In this document: positions 35,429 through 43,322 of the stretch, in pieces
How positions within the stretch are numbered: the stretch's first letter is position 1
Layout of the letters: every line of letters starts with the position of its first letter
DNA from: Aerococcaceae bacterium DSM 111176
GTDB lineage: Bacteria; Bacillota; Bacilli; Lactobacillales; Aerococcaceae
NCBI GenBank assembly: GCA_015863215.1
Contig: JACBXN010000009.1
Coordinates: 1 to 53,062 of the forward strand
Reading direction: 5' to 3'
Length of the DNA: 53,062 nucleotides
Notes under the pieces: model-generated
Databases searched by the model: none
Seen by the model: the letters and a program-made list of their open reading frames with translations, nothing else
Told to the model about the DNA's origin: nothing
Made by a program: the position numbers and the translations under genes

Positions 35429-36040
35429 TTTACAAAATCTTAACAGCAAATTAGCTGCTGAGCCCGTTGTTGCTTCAGCAACATTACGGGGTTACATGCG
35501 GGATATCTATAGATTTAAAATAGACAGCCAACAATAATAGCAACATTTACAAAATCTTAACAGCAAATTAGCTGCTGAGCCCGTTGTTGCTTCAGCAACA
35601 TTATGGGCTTACATGCGGAATACCTATAGTTCCCAAACAATAAGCAAATTGCATTAAAAACCTTTACATAAATTTAACAGCAAATTAGCTGCTGAGACTG
35701 TAGCTTCATTAGAAGCGTACAGCCTCACATGTGGGATATCTATAGAAATAAAATAAACAGCCAATCATAATAGCAACATTTACAAAATCTTAACAGCAAA
35801 TTAGCTGCTGAGCCCGTTGTTGCTTCAGCAACATTATGGGCTTACATGTGGAATACCTATAGTTCCCAAACAATAAGCAAATTGCATTAAAAACCTTTAC
35901 ATAAATTTAACAGCAAATTAGCTGCTGAGCCCGTTGTTGCTTCAGCAACATTATGGGCTTACATGTGGAATACCTATAGTTCCCAAACAATAAGCAAATT
36001 GCATTAAAAACCTTTACAAAATCTTAACAGCAAATTAGCT
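35429..36040. repeat. 117-bp tandem repeats with Pho-like boxes and hairpins (5.2 copies)
   Basis: Units start at 35429, 35546, 35663, 35779, 35896 (117, 117, 116, 117, 117 bp), plus a 28-bp partial at 36013. Each begins TTTACA-N5-TTAACA-N5-TTAGCT, an 11-bp period, then a small CAGC/GCTG hairpin and a larger one (AGCCC..GTTGC-TTCA-GCAAC..GGGCT). Unit 3 carries a different stem sequence (CTGTAGCTTC / GAAGCGTACAG) folding at the same place. Unit ends alternate between two types (A in 1 and 3, B in 2, 4, 5). No coding frames. The final partial copy supplies three boxes of the next gene's promoter. Confidence 0.92.
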
Positions 36041-36066
36041 ATATATTTACGTTGTAAGGGTATCAT
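36013..36066 (+). promoter_or_regulatory. PhoP-type (Pho box) promoter formed by the last repeat copy
   Basis: Boxes TTTACA 36013, TTAACA 36024, TTAGCT 36035, TTTACG 36046 at an exact 11-bp period, then nine bases and TATCAT at 36061. Architecture and the nine-base gap equal those of the phosphatase promoter at 22364-22417. An AAGGAGGG ribosome site and ATG follow at 36101. Confidence 0.75.
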
Positions 36067-36100
36067 AGTAAATAAGCAAAATGAAATAAGGAGGGATAAG

Positions 36101-36850
36101 ATGAAATTGAAGGTTATCAGCAATTCGAATAATGATAGTATGCCAAATAACAATTTTAGTTTTATCGTTGAAACATCCAAGACATCGGTACTTGTTGACT
36201 TTTTTAATGACTCTTTTTCAGTTTTAACAAGTAGTGATTTATTAACAAGTAGCCCGAAAATGATTTTTACTCATACTAATCACTCAGACCAAGGCGTTGA
36301 TTTGTCAAGATTAAATGACAGCTTAGAATCACATACTACGCCTATTATTTGTTTTATACCTAAAATTGACTTAATGGATGCATATGATTTCACTGAGAAT
36401 ATCGAAAGTATTGAAATCAACCCTGCGAAAACATTAGAGATCGAAGATCTGACAATTTCTTTTCATAAAAATCTTTCCTCAAATCCAAGTTATGCGGTAC
36501 GATTTAGTGCGGCTGATTTATCTTTAGTTTATACACCTGATACGGCATATCATGATAGTTTAGCAGGTTGGGCGTATGATGCGGATATTTTATTAGCAAG
36601 TTGCGGCCATTTTAGACGTGGGGAATATAATGACAAGATGAACGAATTGGAAGTGGCTGATTTAATTAATGGATCACAACCCCTTCTTACGTTATTAGTA
36701 CCAGATGCATCTGTCTATGACAAAGAAGCGATGCTAGAAACAGTTAAGAGAAATGCTTGGGGAGCAATTGAACTAGTCGAACCAGATGCGGTTTATGATT
36801 TAAATAATCTGGATGAACCGACTTCAAATTTTACAACTTTACTTATTTAA
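36101..36850 (+). CDS. Metallo-beta-lactamase-fold protein with degenerate metal site
   Basis: A 249-residue protein that follows the outline of a YhfI/RNase Z-like MBL fold: NFSFIVETSKTSVLVDF (18-34), a metal-loop equivalent, YAVRFSAADLSLVYTPDTAY (131-150) and ADILLASCGHF (161-171). The HxHxDH loop reads T59-N-H-S-D-Q64, so first and last His are lost. The usual H before the late helix is K179 (KMNELEVADL), and the terminal LxHxxP is LTLLVP. Only D63, H61 and D147 remain. Loss of metal catalysis is expected; a binding or regulatory role is possible. Its promoter is Pho-box type and arises from the repeat array. Confidence 0.7.
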   Translation: MKLKVISNSNNDSMPNNNFSFIVETSKTSVLVDFFNDSFSVLTSSDLLTSSPKMIFTHTNHSDQGVDLSRLNDSLESHTTPIICFIPKIDLMDAYDFTENIESIEINPAKTLEIEDLTISFHKNLSSNPSYAVRFSAADLSLVYTPDTAYHDSLAGWAYDADILLASCGHFRRGEYNDKMNELEVADLINGSQPLLTLLVPDASVYDKEAMLETVKRNAWGAIELVEPDAVYDLNNLDEPTSNFTTLLI

Positions 36851-36898
36851 AAATTTAAACGATTTCAAATCGGTGCAAATTTAATTTTAATAACCTTT

Positions 36899-36935
36899 AA
36901 CACTTCGGTTTGCTTCAAGGCACTGAGGTGTTTTT
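36899..36935 (+). terminator. Rho-independent terminator
   Basis: AACACTTCGGT / ACTGAGGTGTT stem with one or two G-T pairs and five T. The following 210 bases up to fbp show only an AT-rich promoter region. Confidence 0.82.
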
Positions 36936-37145
36936 CTGTCAAATCTTCATATATTGTATAGTGAGTAATTTTATAGATATCCCACTACCAATCTAGCAGT
37001 GCCGTTAATATCATGTTATAATTAGAATAACATGAGTGAGGCGCTTTCAATTGGCGAAGTGTTTCACATACTTTTCATATATGTCAAACCAACTCAAGTT
37101 TGAACATGTTAAAATTTAAATATTGAGTAGAAAGAAGGCAAAGCG

Positions 37146-39011
37146 ATGTCACCCAAAAAATTATCACGTGATAAAGTATTAACAGAAATTATTAACTTGC
37201 GTGCGATTACCCAATTACCTAAAGCGACGGAGCATTTTATAAGTGACTTACATGGTGAATTTGAGGCGTTTGACCATATCATGCGAAACTGCTCGGGGGT
37301 TGTCAGTGTTAAAGTCAACGACCTATTCCGTAAAGAAATGACCGAACGTGACCGTGACGAGTTTACTTTTCAGATATATTATCCAGAGGATTTAATCGTT
37401 GGTGTTGAACGAACACACGATGAGTGGTTAATTCTCTTAGACCGTTTAGTGAAAATGACGCGTTATACATCGACAAAATATACCCGTTCTAAGGTACGTA
37501 AAGCAATGCCGGAACAATTTGCTTATATCTTAGAAGAATTACTATACCAATATGATGAAGACGATAATAAGGAAATGTACTATGAAGCAATCTATGAGAG
37601 TGTGATTGATCTAGGATTAGTAGAGGAATTCTCTGTAGTACTAACAGATTTAATTAAACGCTTCGTGGTTGACCATCTGCATGTATTAGGTGATATTTAT
37701 GACCGTGGGCCACATCCTGATAAAATTGTCGATAAATTAATGGAATTCCCTTCATTAGATATTCAATTAGGAAACCACGATGTTATTTGGATTGGTGCAG
37801 TATCAGGGTCTTATGCATGTATGGCCAATGTATTACGTATTAGTTTACGTTATGGTCACGTTGATCTACTAGAGAAAAATTACGGCATCGACCTCACTCG
37901 TCTAAAGAAATTCGCAGAAACTTACTACGATGAAAGTGAAGTATTTTACCCTCGTGGTGATATGAAAGAAGAATTATCTGAAGGAGAACAATTAGATATT
38001 TCTAAAATGCAACAAGCTGTTGCAATCATGCAATTTAAATTAGAAGAACAAATTATTAAACGCCGTCCTGAATTTGAAATGGGTGACCGTTTATTATTAG
38101 GAAACATATCAAGTGACCGTGAGTCGGTTGAAATAGATGGAGTTACTTATCCAATTATAAATGGCTGTTTCCAATTAGTTGATTCACAAAATCCCGAAGA
38201 ATTACTCTTCGAAGAAGAATTAGTGCTCTTAGACTTAATGCATCAGTTCCAAACTTCGGAACGATTAAAAGAGCATGTTAACTTCTTAGTTCATCATGGT
38301 CGTTTATATCACCGTAAGAATGGTAATTTACTCTTCCACGGATGTGTTCCTTGTGAGGAAAATGGTGAGTTTAAGCAATTAAATATTAACGGTGAAATGA
38401 AAGGTGGTCGTAAATTAATGGACCACTATCAAGAGCAAATATTTAAAGCTTATGTTTTTCCAAACGTAAACGATGATATTGCGACTGACACAATGTGGTA
38501 TTTATGGTGTGGAAAAGCGTCGAATTTATTTGGTAAAGAAACGATGAAAACTTTTGAACGTTACTTCATTGCGGATAAAGCAACGCATAAAGAACCTCAA
38601 AACTCATACTATGAATTGCGTAATGATGAAGCATTTTGTGATGCGTTATTACAAGAATTTAACTTGCAGACAGCAGGTTATATTATCAATGGGCACACGC
38701 CAATTAAGGCAATGGAAGGTGAAAATCCAGTCAAGGCTAATGGTAAAATGTTAGTTATCGACGGAGGCTTATCCAAAGCATATCAGCGTGTGACAGGTAT
38801 TGCAGGCTACACGCTTATCGACAATTCGCATGAAGTGTACCTAGTCGCTCACGAGCCATTTACAGACCGTGAAGATAGTATTAAGAACTTCCGAGATATT
38901 TTACCAAGTAAATATATCGTGAAGAAACGTCCTGTTCGAGCAAAAGTGGCCGATACAGATACGGGTTATGACATCGGACTCGAAATCGATTCATTGTTAG
39001 AAGAACTATAA
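37146..39011 (+). CDS. fbp: Class III fructose-1,6-bisphosphatase
   Basis: A 621-residue Firmicutes-type gluconeogenic fructose-1,6-bisphosphatase (Pfam FBPase_2), with a calcineurin-like metal centre: FISDLHGEFEAFDH (~31-44), LGDIYDRGPHPD (~184), QLGNHDVIWIGA (~209), FLVHHGRL, and INGHTPIKA near the C terminus. It reverses phosphofructokinase during growth on non-sugar carbon. ATG with GAAGGC upstream; monocistronic with a strong terminator. Length and motifs are normal. Confidence 0.95.
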   Translation: MSPKKLSRDKVLTEIINLRAITQLPKATEHFISDLHGEFEAFDHIMRNCSGVVSVKVNDLFRKEMTERDRDEFTFQIYYPEDLIVGVERTHDEWLILLDRLVKMTRYTSTKYTRSKVRKAMPEQFAYILEELLYQYDEDDNKEMYYEAIYESVIDLGLVEEFSVVLTDLIKRFVVDHLHVLGDIYDRGPHPDKIVDKLMEFPSLDIQLGNHDVIWIGAVSGSYACMANVLRISLRYGHVDLLEKNYGIDLTRLKKFAETYYDESEVFYPRGDMKEELSEGEQLDISKMQQAVAIMQFKLEEQIIKRRPEFEMGDRLLLGNISSDRESVEIDGVTYPIINGCFQLVDSQNPEELLFEEELVLLDLMHQFQTSERLKEHVNFLVHHGRLYHRKNGNLLFHGCVPCEENGEFKQLNINGEMKGGRKLMDHYQEQIFKAYVFPNVNDDIATDTMWYLWCGKASNLFGKETMKTFERYFIADKATHKEPQNSYYELRNDEAFCDALLQEFNLQTAGYIINGHTPIKAMEGENPVKANGKMLVIDGGLSKAYQRVTGIAGYTLIDNSHEVYLVAHEPFTDREDSIKNFRDILPSKYIVKKRPVRAKVADTDTGYDIGLEIDSLLEEL

Positions 39012-39020
39012 ATAGCATGA

Positions 39021-39056
39021 AAAAACAGCCAGACCTCGTTAGGATCTGGCTGTTTT
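39021..39056 (+). terminator. Rho-independent terminator of fbp
   Basis: AAAACAGCCAGA / TCTGGCTGTTTT stem; A-run before and T-run after allow use in both directions. Confidence 0.88.
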
Positions 39057-39110
39057 TGATTTTAGAAGTAATTTCAATGGTCGAAGTTGTCCCGTCGATC
39101 GATTCTAGTA

Positions 39111-39143
39111 GGTGCTGATGGACTAACTTGTCCCATCAGCACC
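39111..39143. other. Perfect 11-bp inverted repeat without T-run
   Basis: GGTGCTGATGG / CCATCAGCACC with loop ACTAACTTGTC. A shorter neighbour (GGTCGA...TCGATC, loop with GTTGTCCC) lies at 39080-39100; both loops share TTGTCCC. Between convergent genes; function unknown. Confidence 0.5.
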
Positions 39144-39157
39144 ACACCCCACAACCC

Positions 39158-39196
39158 AAAAACCTCGACAACCTAAATCTAGGCTGCCGAGTTTTT
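39158..39196 (-). terminator. Rho-independent terminator (minus strand)
   Basis: On the minus strand CTCGGCAGCCT / AGGTTGTCGAG followed by a T-run; ends the DUF1576 gene pair. Confidence 0.78.
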
Positions 39197-39202
39197 AACG
39201 TT

Positions 39203-39559
39203 TTAATGCACGTGACGCACAACTAAAATCTTCAGTTGGCTATCAACAATTTCCGCGGAACCATAGTCGATCATCGAACCGATGATGCGCTTGTCGTTGT
39301 CACTATATTCAACGTCTAATAAGTTCTCATAGTAGTCTTCAGATTCCATAGAGCGTTTAATTTCAAAGGCTTGATTTAATTCCTGGAGATATTCTTCTGA
39401 AACACTGTCAACATAGTCGCCCGTTGCTAAAATAGCACTTGTCTCTTCATCGGAACGGACTTTGAGATCCACGGTCGTAATGCCAAATTCAAAAAATATT
39501 TCCATAATATGTTTAGCGATTGAACTGATTTTTGTATATTCTGAGTTATTCGTGCTCAT
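39203..39559 (-). CDS. Small protein partnered with DUF1576 membrane protein
   Basis: A 118-residue soluble protein of no recognised family. The N-terminal half (KISSIAKHIMEIFFEFGITTVDLKV) is an amphipathic helix followed by a strand; the rest is acidic with RIIGSMIDYGSAEIVD and ends ILVVRHVH. Its start overlaps the end of the DUF1576 gene by 14 bases, so synthesis is coupled and a regulatory or accessory role for that transporter-like protein is likely (inference). Confidence 0.75.
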   Translation of the reverse strand: MSTNNSEYTKISSIAKHIMEIFFEFGITTVDLKVRSDEETSAILATGDYVDSVSEEYLQELNQAFEIKRSMESEDYYENLLDVEYSDNDKRIIGSMIDYGSAEIVDSQLKILVVRHVH

Positions 39560-40880
39560 TTTGGCGTGACCTCCTTGCTTCCTCTATTGTATCGAAAATT
39601 GGAACTAAAATTGCAGCGATAAAACCTGCAGAAAACCCATTATTATAAAGATTTACACCAGCATGTAAATAAGAGACATTAACTACCATCGCGTAATGGA
39701 AGAAACCGGCAACGATCCCACTGATAAGCCCATAATGACCTGAAATTGGTGCGAGAGCTGTTCCAAAGAGCGCCCCTAACAAAGCAGCATTAGTACCTGG
39801 ACCACCACCAGTAAATAGTGAGGCGATTAAGACACCTAACATAATAGGGGGGGCATTTTTGACATGTTTACCAAATGCTGAGAAACCAACTACAGTCAAA
39901 ATTCCGCCAAGGGTCGGACCGGTTAAATTCCCATTAATTAAGATAACATAAGTAGTCGAAATTAAGCCCATCAACCCCATATTCAATAATGTTACTTCAA
40001 AACCATAAATATTAATAAAGTCAGCAACTAAACGACCAGAGTTGTTAGTTAATTCAATGAATTGACTGAAGGAATACTTTGACCGGTAGATAAGTATAGC
40101 ACCAACAACAGCGAATAATGCCCAACTGATCATGACGACTATATTTAAAACTGGTGTTGGATTTTCAAAGACAATGGCAACGGCTGGGATTTCGTGGCCA
40201 AACATGCGTAACACTGCAACAGCTAACATTCCAATCAAACCGGCAGTAAAACCAACATTATAAAGGTTGAAACCCGCATGGAAACGGAGTGTATTGGCTG
40301 CTAAAGGCGGTGCGATAAAACCAACAATCACACCAACGCATATACCAAGCACAACGCCAAGCCATAATGGGATATCTAAACCAAAGGTAATTTGTGATAC
40401 CAATGGACCTAAGGCAGTCGCATACATAGCAGGTAAGAGATTTTTCTCGAACGGTTGCCTTGTATATTTACTGTTTAAATAGACGCCTAATGTGATAGGG
40501 AAACTATTATAAAGATTTTTACCAAACAGCGCAAAGCCAGCCATTAAGAATAAAGCCGCAACAATGGAACCTGACATATCAACGTCTAATCGTCTAACCA
40601 TCAATGTATAAATGATTAAAATAAGAGCACTGTTAACTAAAGACCCACCCAGTCCGCCAACCACAAAATAATCGGTCGTTAAGTTAGATGGGGATATAAT
40701 AATCTGATAAAGTCCCTCGAAAATTTCCTGGGGACTAGCAATAATAATAGTAGGAATAATCAAAGTAAAAAAGAGTAAATAGACTAAAAGATAACTGCGG
40801 TGATTAATTCGGTGTTTTTCTAATTCTTGTTCTTCAATATCTTGTTGGTGGAGAGCAAGTTCTTTATCTAAATTATTCAC
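39546..40880 (-). CDS. DUF1576-type polytopic membrane protein with two-fold internal repeat
   Basis: A 444-residue membrane protein with about 11-12 hydrophobic segments, resembling DUF1576 proteins. It contains a direct duplication: FGK-N-PI-LGV at 119-133 and 336-350; ALGPLVSQITFG / ALAPISGHYG at 156 and 375; HAGFNLYNVGFTAG (201-214) / HAGVNLYNNGFSAG (406-419). The two His-Ala-Gly-x-Asn-Leu-Tyr-Asn loops are the most conserved stretches and probably line a symmetric pathway. A transporter or channel is the best guess; no substrate is known. A small gene overlaps its 3' end, and a DUF924 gene lies 14 bases upstream. Confidence 0.8.
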   Translation of the reverse strand: MNNLDKELALHQQDIEEQELEKHRINHRSYLLVYLLFFTLIIPTIIIASPQEIFEGLYQIIISPSNLTTDYFVVGGLGGSLVNSALILIIYTLMVRRLDVDMSGSIVAALFLMAGFALFGKNLYNSFPITLGVYLNSKYTRQPFEKNLLPAMYATALGPLVSQITFGLDIPLWLGVVLGICVGVIVGFIAPPLAANTLRFHAGFNLYNVGFTAGLIGMLAVAVLRMFGHEIPAVAIVFENPTPVLNIVVMISWALFAVVGAILIYRSKYSFSQFIELTNNSGRLVADFINIYGFEVTLLNMGLMGLISTTYVILINGNLTGPTLGGILTVVGFSAFGKHVKNAPPIMLGVLIASLFTGGGPGTNAALLGALFGTALAPISGHYGLISGIVAGFFHYAMVVNVSYLHAGVNLYNNGFSAGFIAAILVPIFDTIEEARRSRQNEHE

Positions 40881-40894
40881 GTCATTTTATACTC

Positions 40895-41443
40895 CTATTG
40901 TAAGTAATCACTTTCCGAAAGAAACACGAGTTCCTCTGGAGTGGATTCGCGGCCAATTTGTTTATTACGAGAAGGGTAGCGTCCAAATTGATCAATAATT
41001 TCTTTATGTGCAACGGCATGTTCATAACTTTCTGCCCAATCATCATTTTGTTTAAATAATTCAACAGAAATCTCCTGGATAACACGAGACTCAGCATGCA
41101 TAAATGGCATAATCGCAAATGCTTGATAATTAGAATCCAATTCATTGAAACCAGGGATTCCTTGGATCTCTTGTGATAGGGTAAGTGCCATATCGTCACT
41201 TGAATACGCCCGTCCGTCTTGGCGGTATATATTTCGTGAGAATTGATCTAATACAATAATCTCTGCCACACGACCTTCGAGTGTTTCGCGCCAAGTAAAT
41301 AACTCACCACGTTTGGCTTGTTCTGTCACTTCGCTAAAACGTTCTGTGATTTGTTGGTCAACCGCTTCGCCTCCCATGAACCATTGTTTGGGCTTTAATT
41401 CTTCAAACCAATAATCGAGAACATCTTGATATTTTACAGTCAT
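40895..41443 (-). CDS. DUF924 family protein
   Basis: A 182-residue all-helical soluble protein. VLDYWFEELKPKQWF at the start, LDQFSRNIYR (~64-73), a central FMHAES and GRYPSRNKQIGRESTPEE (~152-169) are the DUF924 signature, a TPR-like fold of unknown role. Ribosome site GAGAGGAAG. It is first in a minus-strand unit with the DUF1576 pair. Confidence 0.85.
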   Translation of the reverse strand: MTVKYQDVLDYWFEELKPKQWFMGGEAVDQQITERFSEVTEQAKRGELFTWRETLEGRVAEIIVLDQFSRNIYRQDGRAYSSDDMALTLSQEIQGIPGFNELDSNYQAFAIMPFMHAESRVIQEISVELFKQNDDWAESYEHAVAHKEIIDQFGRYPSRNKQIGRESTPEELVFLSESDYLQ

Positions 41444-41547
41444 AATATACTTCCTCTCATATTTTTATTCATTATATCATTATTTCCCTCAAGCGTCCTG
41501 AATGGTTAATCACTTACCTAAAATTAAAATATAATGAAAATTATCGC

Positions 41548-41576
41548 TTGATTTCCTCATTTATATCCGTTAATAT
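41548..41576 (+). promoter_or_regulatory. Promoter of T-box 4 transcript
   Basis: TTGATT at 41548, 17-bp spacer, TAATAT at 41571. The AGAATGYCT string of the Met T-box promoters is absent here. Confidence 0.6.
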
Positions 41577-41607
41577 AACTCTAACAACACCAAATATAAA
41601 ACCTTTG

Positions 41608-41873
41608 ATGGAGAAGTAATGTCGCAAAATCAACTCATAGAGAGACTGGGATGGTGGAATCAGTTAAGTTGTGGCGACAGATGGGCTCCTGAGGGCAAAG
41701 CAAATGCACACTGTGCGAGTAGCTGCGCCGCTTGGTCAGCGTTAAGGAGACCGCGAGTGTGATTGCACTCGTATAAGAGGGAGTGTCATATTATGCACTC
41801 CAATTAAGGTGGCACCGCAGGTAAACTTGTCCTTGAATCGCAGATTTTTTGTGATTCAAGGGCAAGTTTTTTT
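41608..41873 (+). ncRNA. T-box riboswitch, probably tryptophan specifier
   Basis: AGTA, AGAGAG and GGTG motifs are present. The upper stem GTCGC/GCGAC and lower stem GGAG/CTCC leave AGATGGG as specifier strand; with one purine before the lower stem the codon is TGG (41682-41684, Trp). GAT (Asp) or ATG (Met) are alternative frames. T-box AAGGTGGCACCGCAG at 41806-41820 has UGGC, which pairs with G73. That excludes tRNA-Met (A73) and fits tRNA-Trp or tRNA-Asp. Long terminator hairpin 41823-41869 with T-run. Confidence 0.85.
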
Positions 41874-41905
41874 GTTGGTTTAGAATAAATTTAGGAGGTC
41901 ATCAA

Positions 41906-42250
41906 ATGGATGATTTATTTACATTATATAATTTAAAGGTTGAAGTCGTAGAAACCGGACGTCCCTTTGTCTGTAGCCACAAACCGGGGGATTATTTCTT
42001 AGTAGAAGGTGAAAATATCATTTTCCCAGAAAACAATTATTTCTCAATGTACTCATTAAGCGCATTGTTACCGCTACTACCAGCTAAACAAAGACCTCTA
42101 CACGAAAATGATTGGATGTTATCGGACGCCATTATTGCGTGTCCCGACCCTCACTGCGGTGCCGCATTTAAAATCACAAGAACGAATCAAAGAGATTGGT
42201 CTCACAGTGAAACGACCGTTGTCCCTCTGGCTAAAGATTTAAAGGAGTAA
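41906..42250 (+). CDS. TIGR04076 family protein
   Basis: A 114-residue protein with the layout of the TIGR04076 family: YNLKVEVVE, a GDYFLVEG strand, and a C-terminal MLSDAIIACPDPHCGAAFKITR (~70-91), where the Cys and His could bind a metal. Function unknown; often found next to oxidoreductases. AGGAGG nine bases upstream. It is first behind the T-box, followed after three bases by the aldo/keto reductase. Confidence 0.8.
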   Translation: MDDLFTLYNLKVEVVETGRPFVCSHKPGDYFLVEGENIIFPENNYFSMYSLSALLPLLPAKQRPLHENDWMLSDAIIACPDPHCGAAFKITRTNQRDWSHSETTVVPLAKDLKE

Positions 42251-42253
42251 CTC

Positions 42254-43303
42254 ATGATGAATAAAATTGAATTAACACCCGGATACGAAATCACCCCAGT
42301 CCTCAATGGGCTGTGGCAACTCTCTCGCGGTCATGCTTTGGACGGCGACCTAGACCAACAAGATATTCAAACAGCCTTTAATTTGCTGGTTGAACGAGGC
42401 TTCACAACCTTTGATTTAGCGGACATTTATATTGGTGCCGAAGACGCACTTGGGAAATTTCTCCGCAGTTTAGACGGCCATTCGACTTTAACCAAGCATG
42501 ATATTCAAATTCATGAAAAGTATGTTCCGGATTTAGATATTTTGAAAACAGTCACTTTTGAAGACACTGAGCGAATCATTGACCGTAGTTTACAAAAATT
42601 GGGCCGCGATTATATTGATCTGATGCAATTCCACTGGTGGGATTATGAAATCGACAATTACGTAGATGTCGCGTATAATCTCGTAAAATTGCAAGAAAAA
42701 GGAAAGATTCGCCATATCGGCGTGACTAACTTCGATACGAAGCATCTTAAGCATTTAGTTGATGGTGGCATCCCGGTGATTTCGTGCCAAAGTCAGTATT
42801 CTCTATTTGATCGCCGACCTGAAAAACAACTACTGGAATATTGTATGAGCGAAGACATTCAACATATTTGTTATGGAACGATTGCGGGCGGATTCCTTTC
42901 AGAGAAGTATTTAGGACTGGACCAATTCGAACCAGAAACACGCTCACAAGTAAAATATTTGCAAATTATCGAAGAGACGTTAGGTTACGAAGGCTATCAA
43001 AAATTATTAGTTATCCTTAAAGAATTAGCAGATAAATACCAAGTAAGTGTTGCTAACGTCGCAAGCCGTTATATTCTTCAACAATCTGGCGTAGCGGGTG
43101 TTATTATTGGAACACGCTCAAGTCGTCATGTTGAGAGTAATGCGCAGATTTTTAACTTTGAATTAACGCAAGGAGATTTAGATCAAATCGCTAACTTTAT
43201 AAATACATACCCAATGATCGAAGGGGATGCTTATGAAGCAGAGCGAACACCAGACTCGGTATTTCGTAGCATCATTCGCATGAATGAAGCCGAAGGGAAA
43301 TAA
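42254..43303 (+). CDS. Aldo/keto reductase
   Basis: A 349-residue NAD(P)H-dependent (alpha/beta)8 barrel oxidoreductase. FTTFDLADIYIGAED (Asp and Tyr of the tetrad, ~54-68), the strand with K (~88), MQFHWWDY (His, ~128) and the cofactor-binding GVIIGTRSSRHVESN (~282-296) are present. Substrate unknown. Sits between TIGR04076 and NhaC-type genes in a T-box-controlled operon, so a role in amino acid catabolism or detoxification is possible. Confidence 0.88.
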   Translation: MMNKIELTPGYEITPVLNGLWQLSRGHALDGDLDQQDIQTAFNLLVERGFTTFDLADIYIGAEDALGKFLRSLDGHSTLTKHDIQIHEKYVPDLDILKTVTFEDTERIIDRSLQKLGRDYIDLMQFHWWDYEIDNYVDVAYNLVKLQEKGKIRHIGVTNFDTKHLKHLVDGGIPVISCQSQYSLFDRRPEKQLLEYCMSEDIQHICYGTIAGGFLSEKYLGLDQFEPETRSQVKYLQIIEETLGYEGYQKLLVILKELADKYQVSVANVASRYILQQSGVAGVIIGTRSSRHVESNAQIFNFELTQGDLDQIANFINTYPMIEGDAYEAERTPDSVFRSIIRMNEAEGK

Positions 43304-43322
43304 GAAAAACGGAGAGTGTAAA

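Noticed and set aside
35201-36040. Tandem repeats considered as a CRISPR array
   Set aside because: Repeat units are continuous and near-identical over 51 or 117 bp with no unique spacers of constant size, and no cas gene is nearby.
35429-36040. 117-bp array considered as replication iterons or an origin
   Set aside because: No DnaA boxes (TTATCCACA), no rep gene and no AT-rich unwinding pattern tied to it.
37032-37050. cre (CcpA) site before fbp
   Set aside because: TGAG-GCGC-TTTCA is one base short of the consensus palindrome and has mismatches in the left arm.
41681-41683. ATG as methionine specifier in T-box 4
   Set aside because: The acceptor-pairing bulge is UGGC, needing G73, while tRNA-Met has A73; stem geometry also favours TGG.
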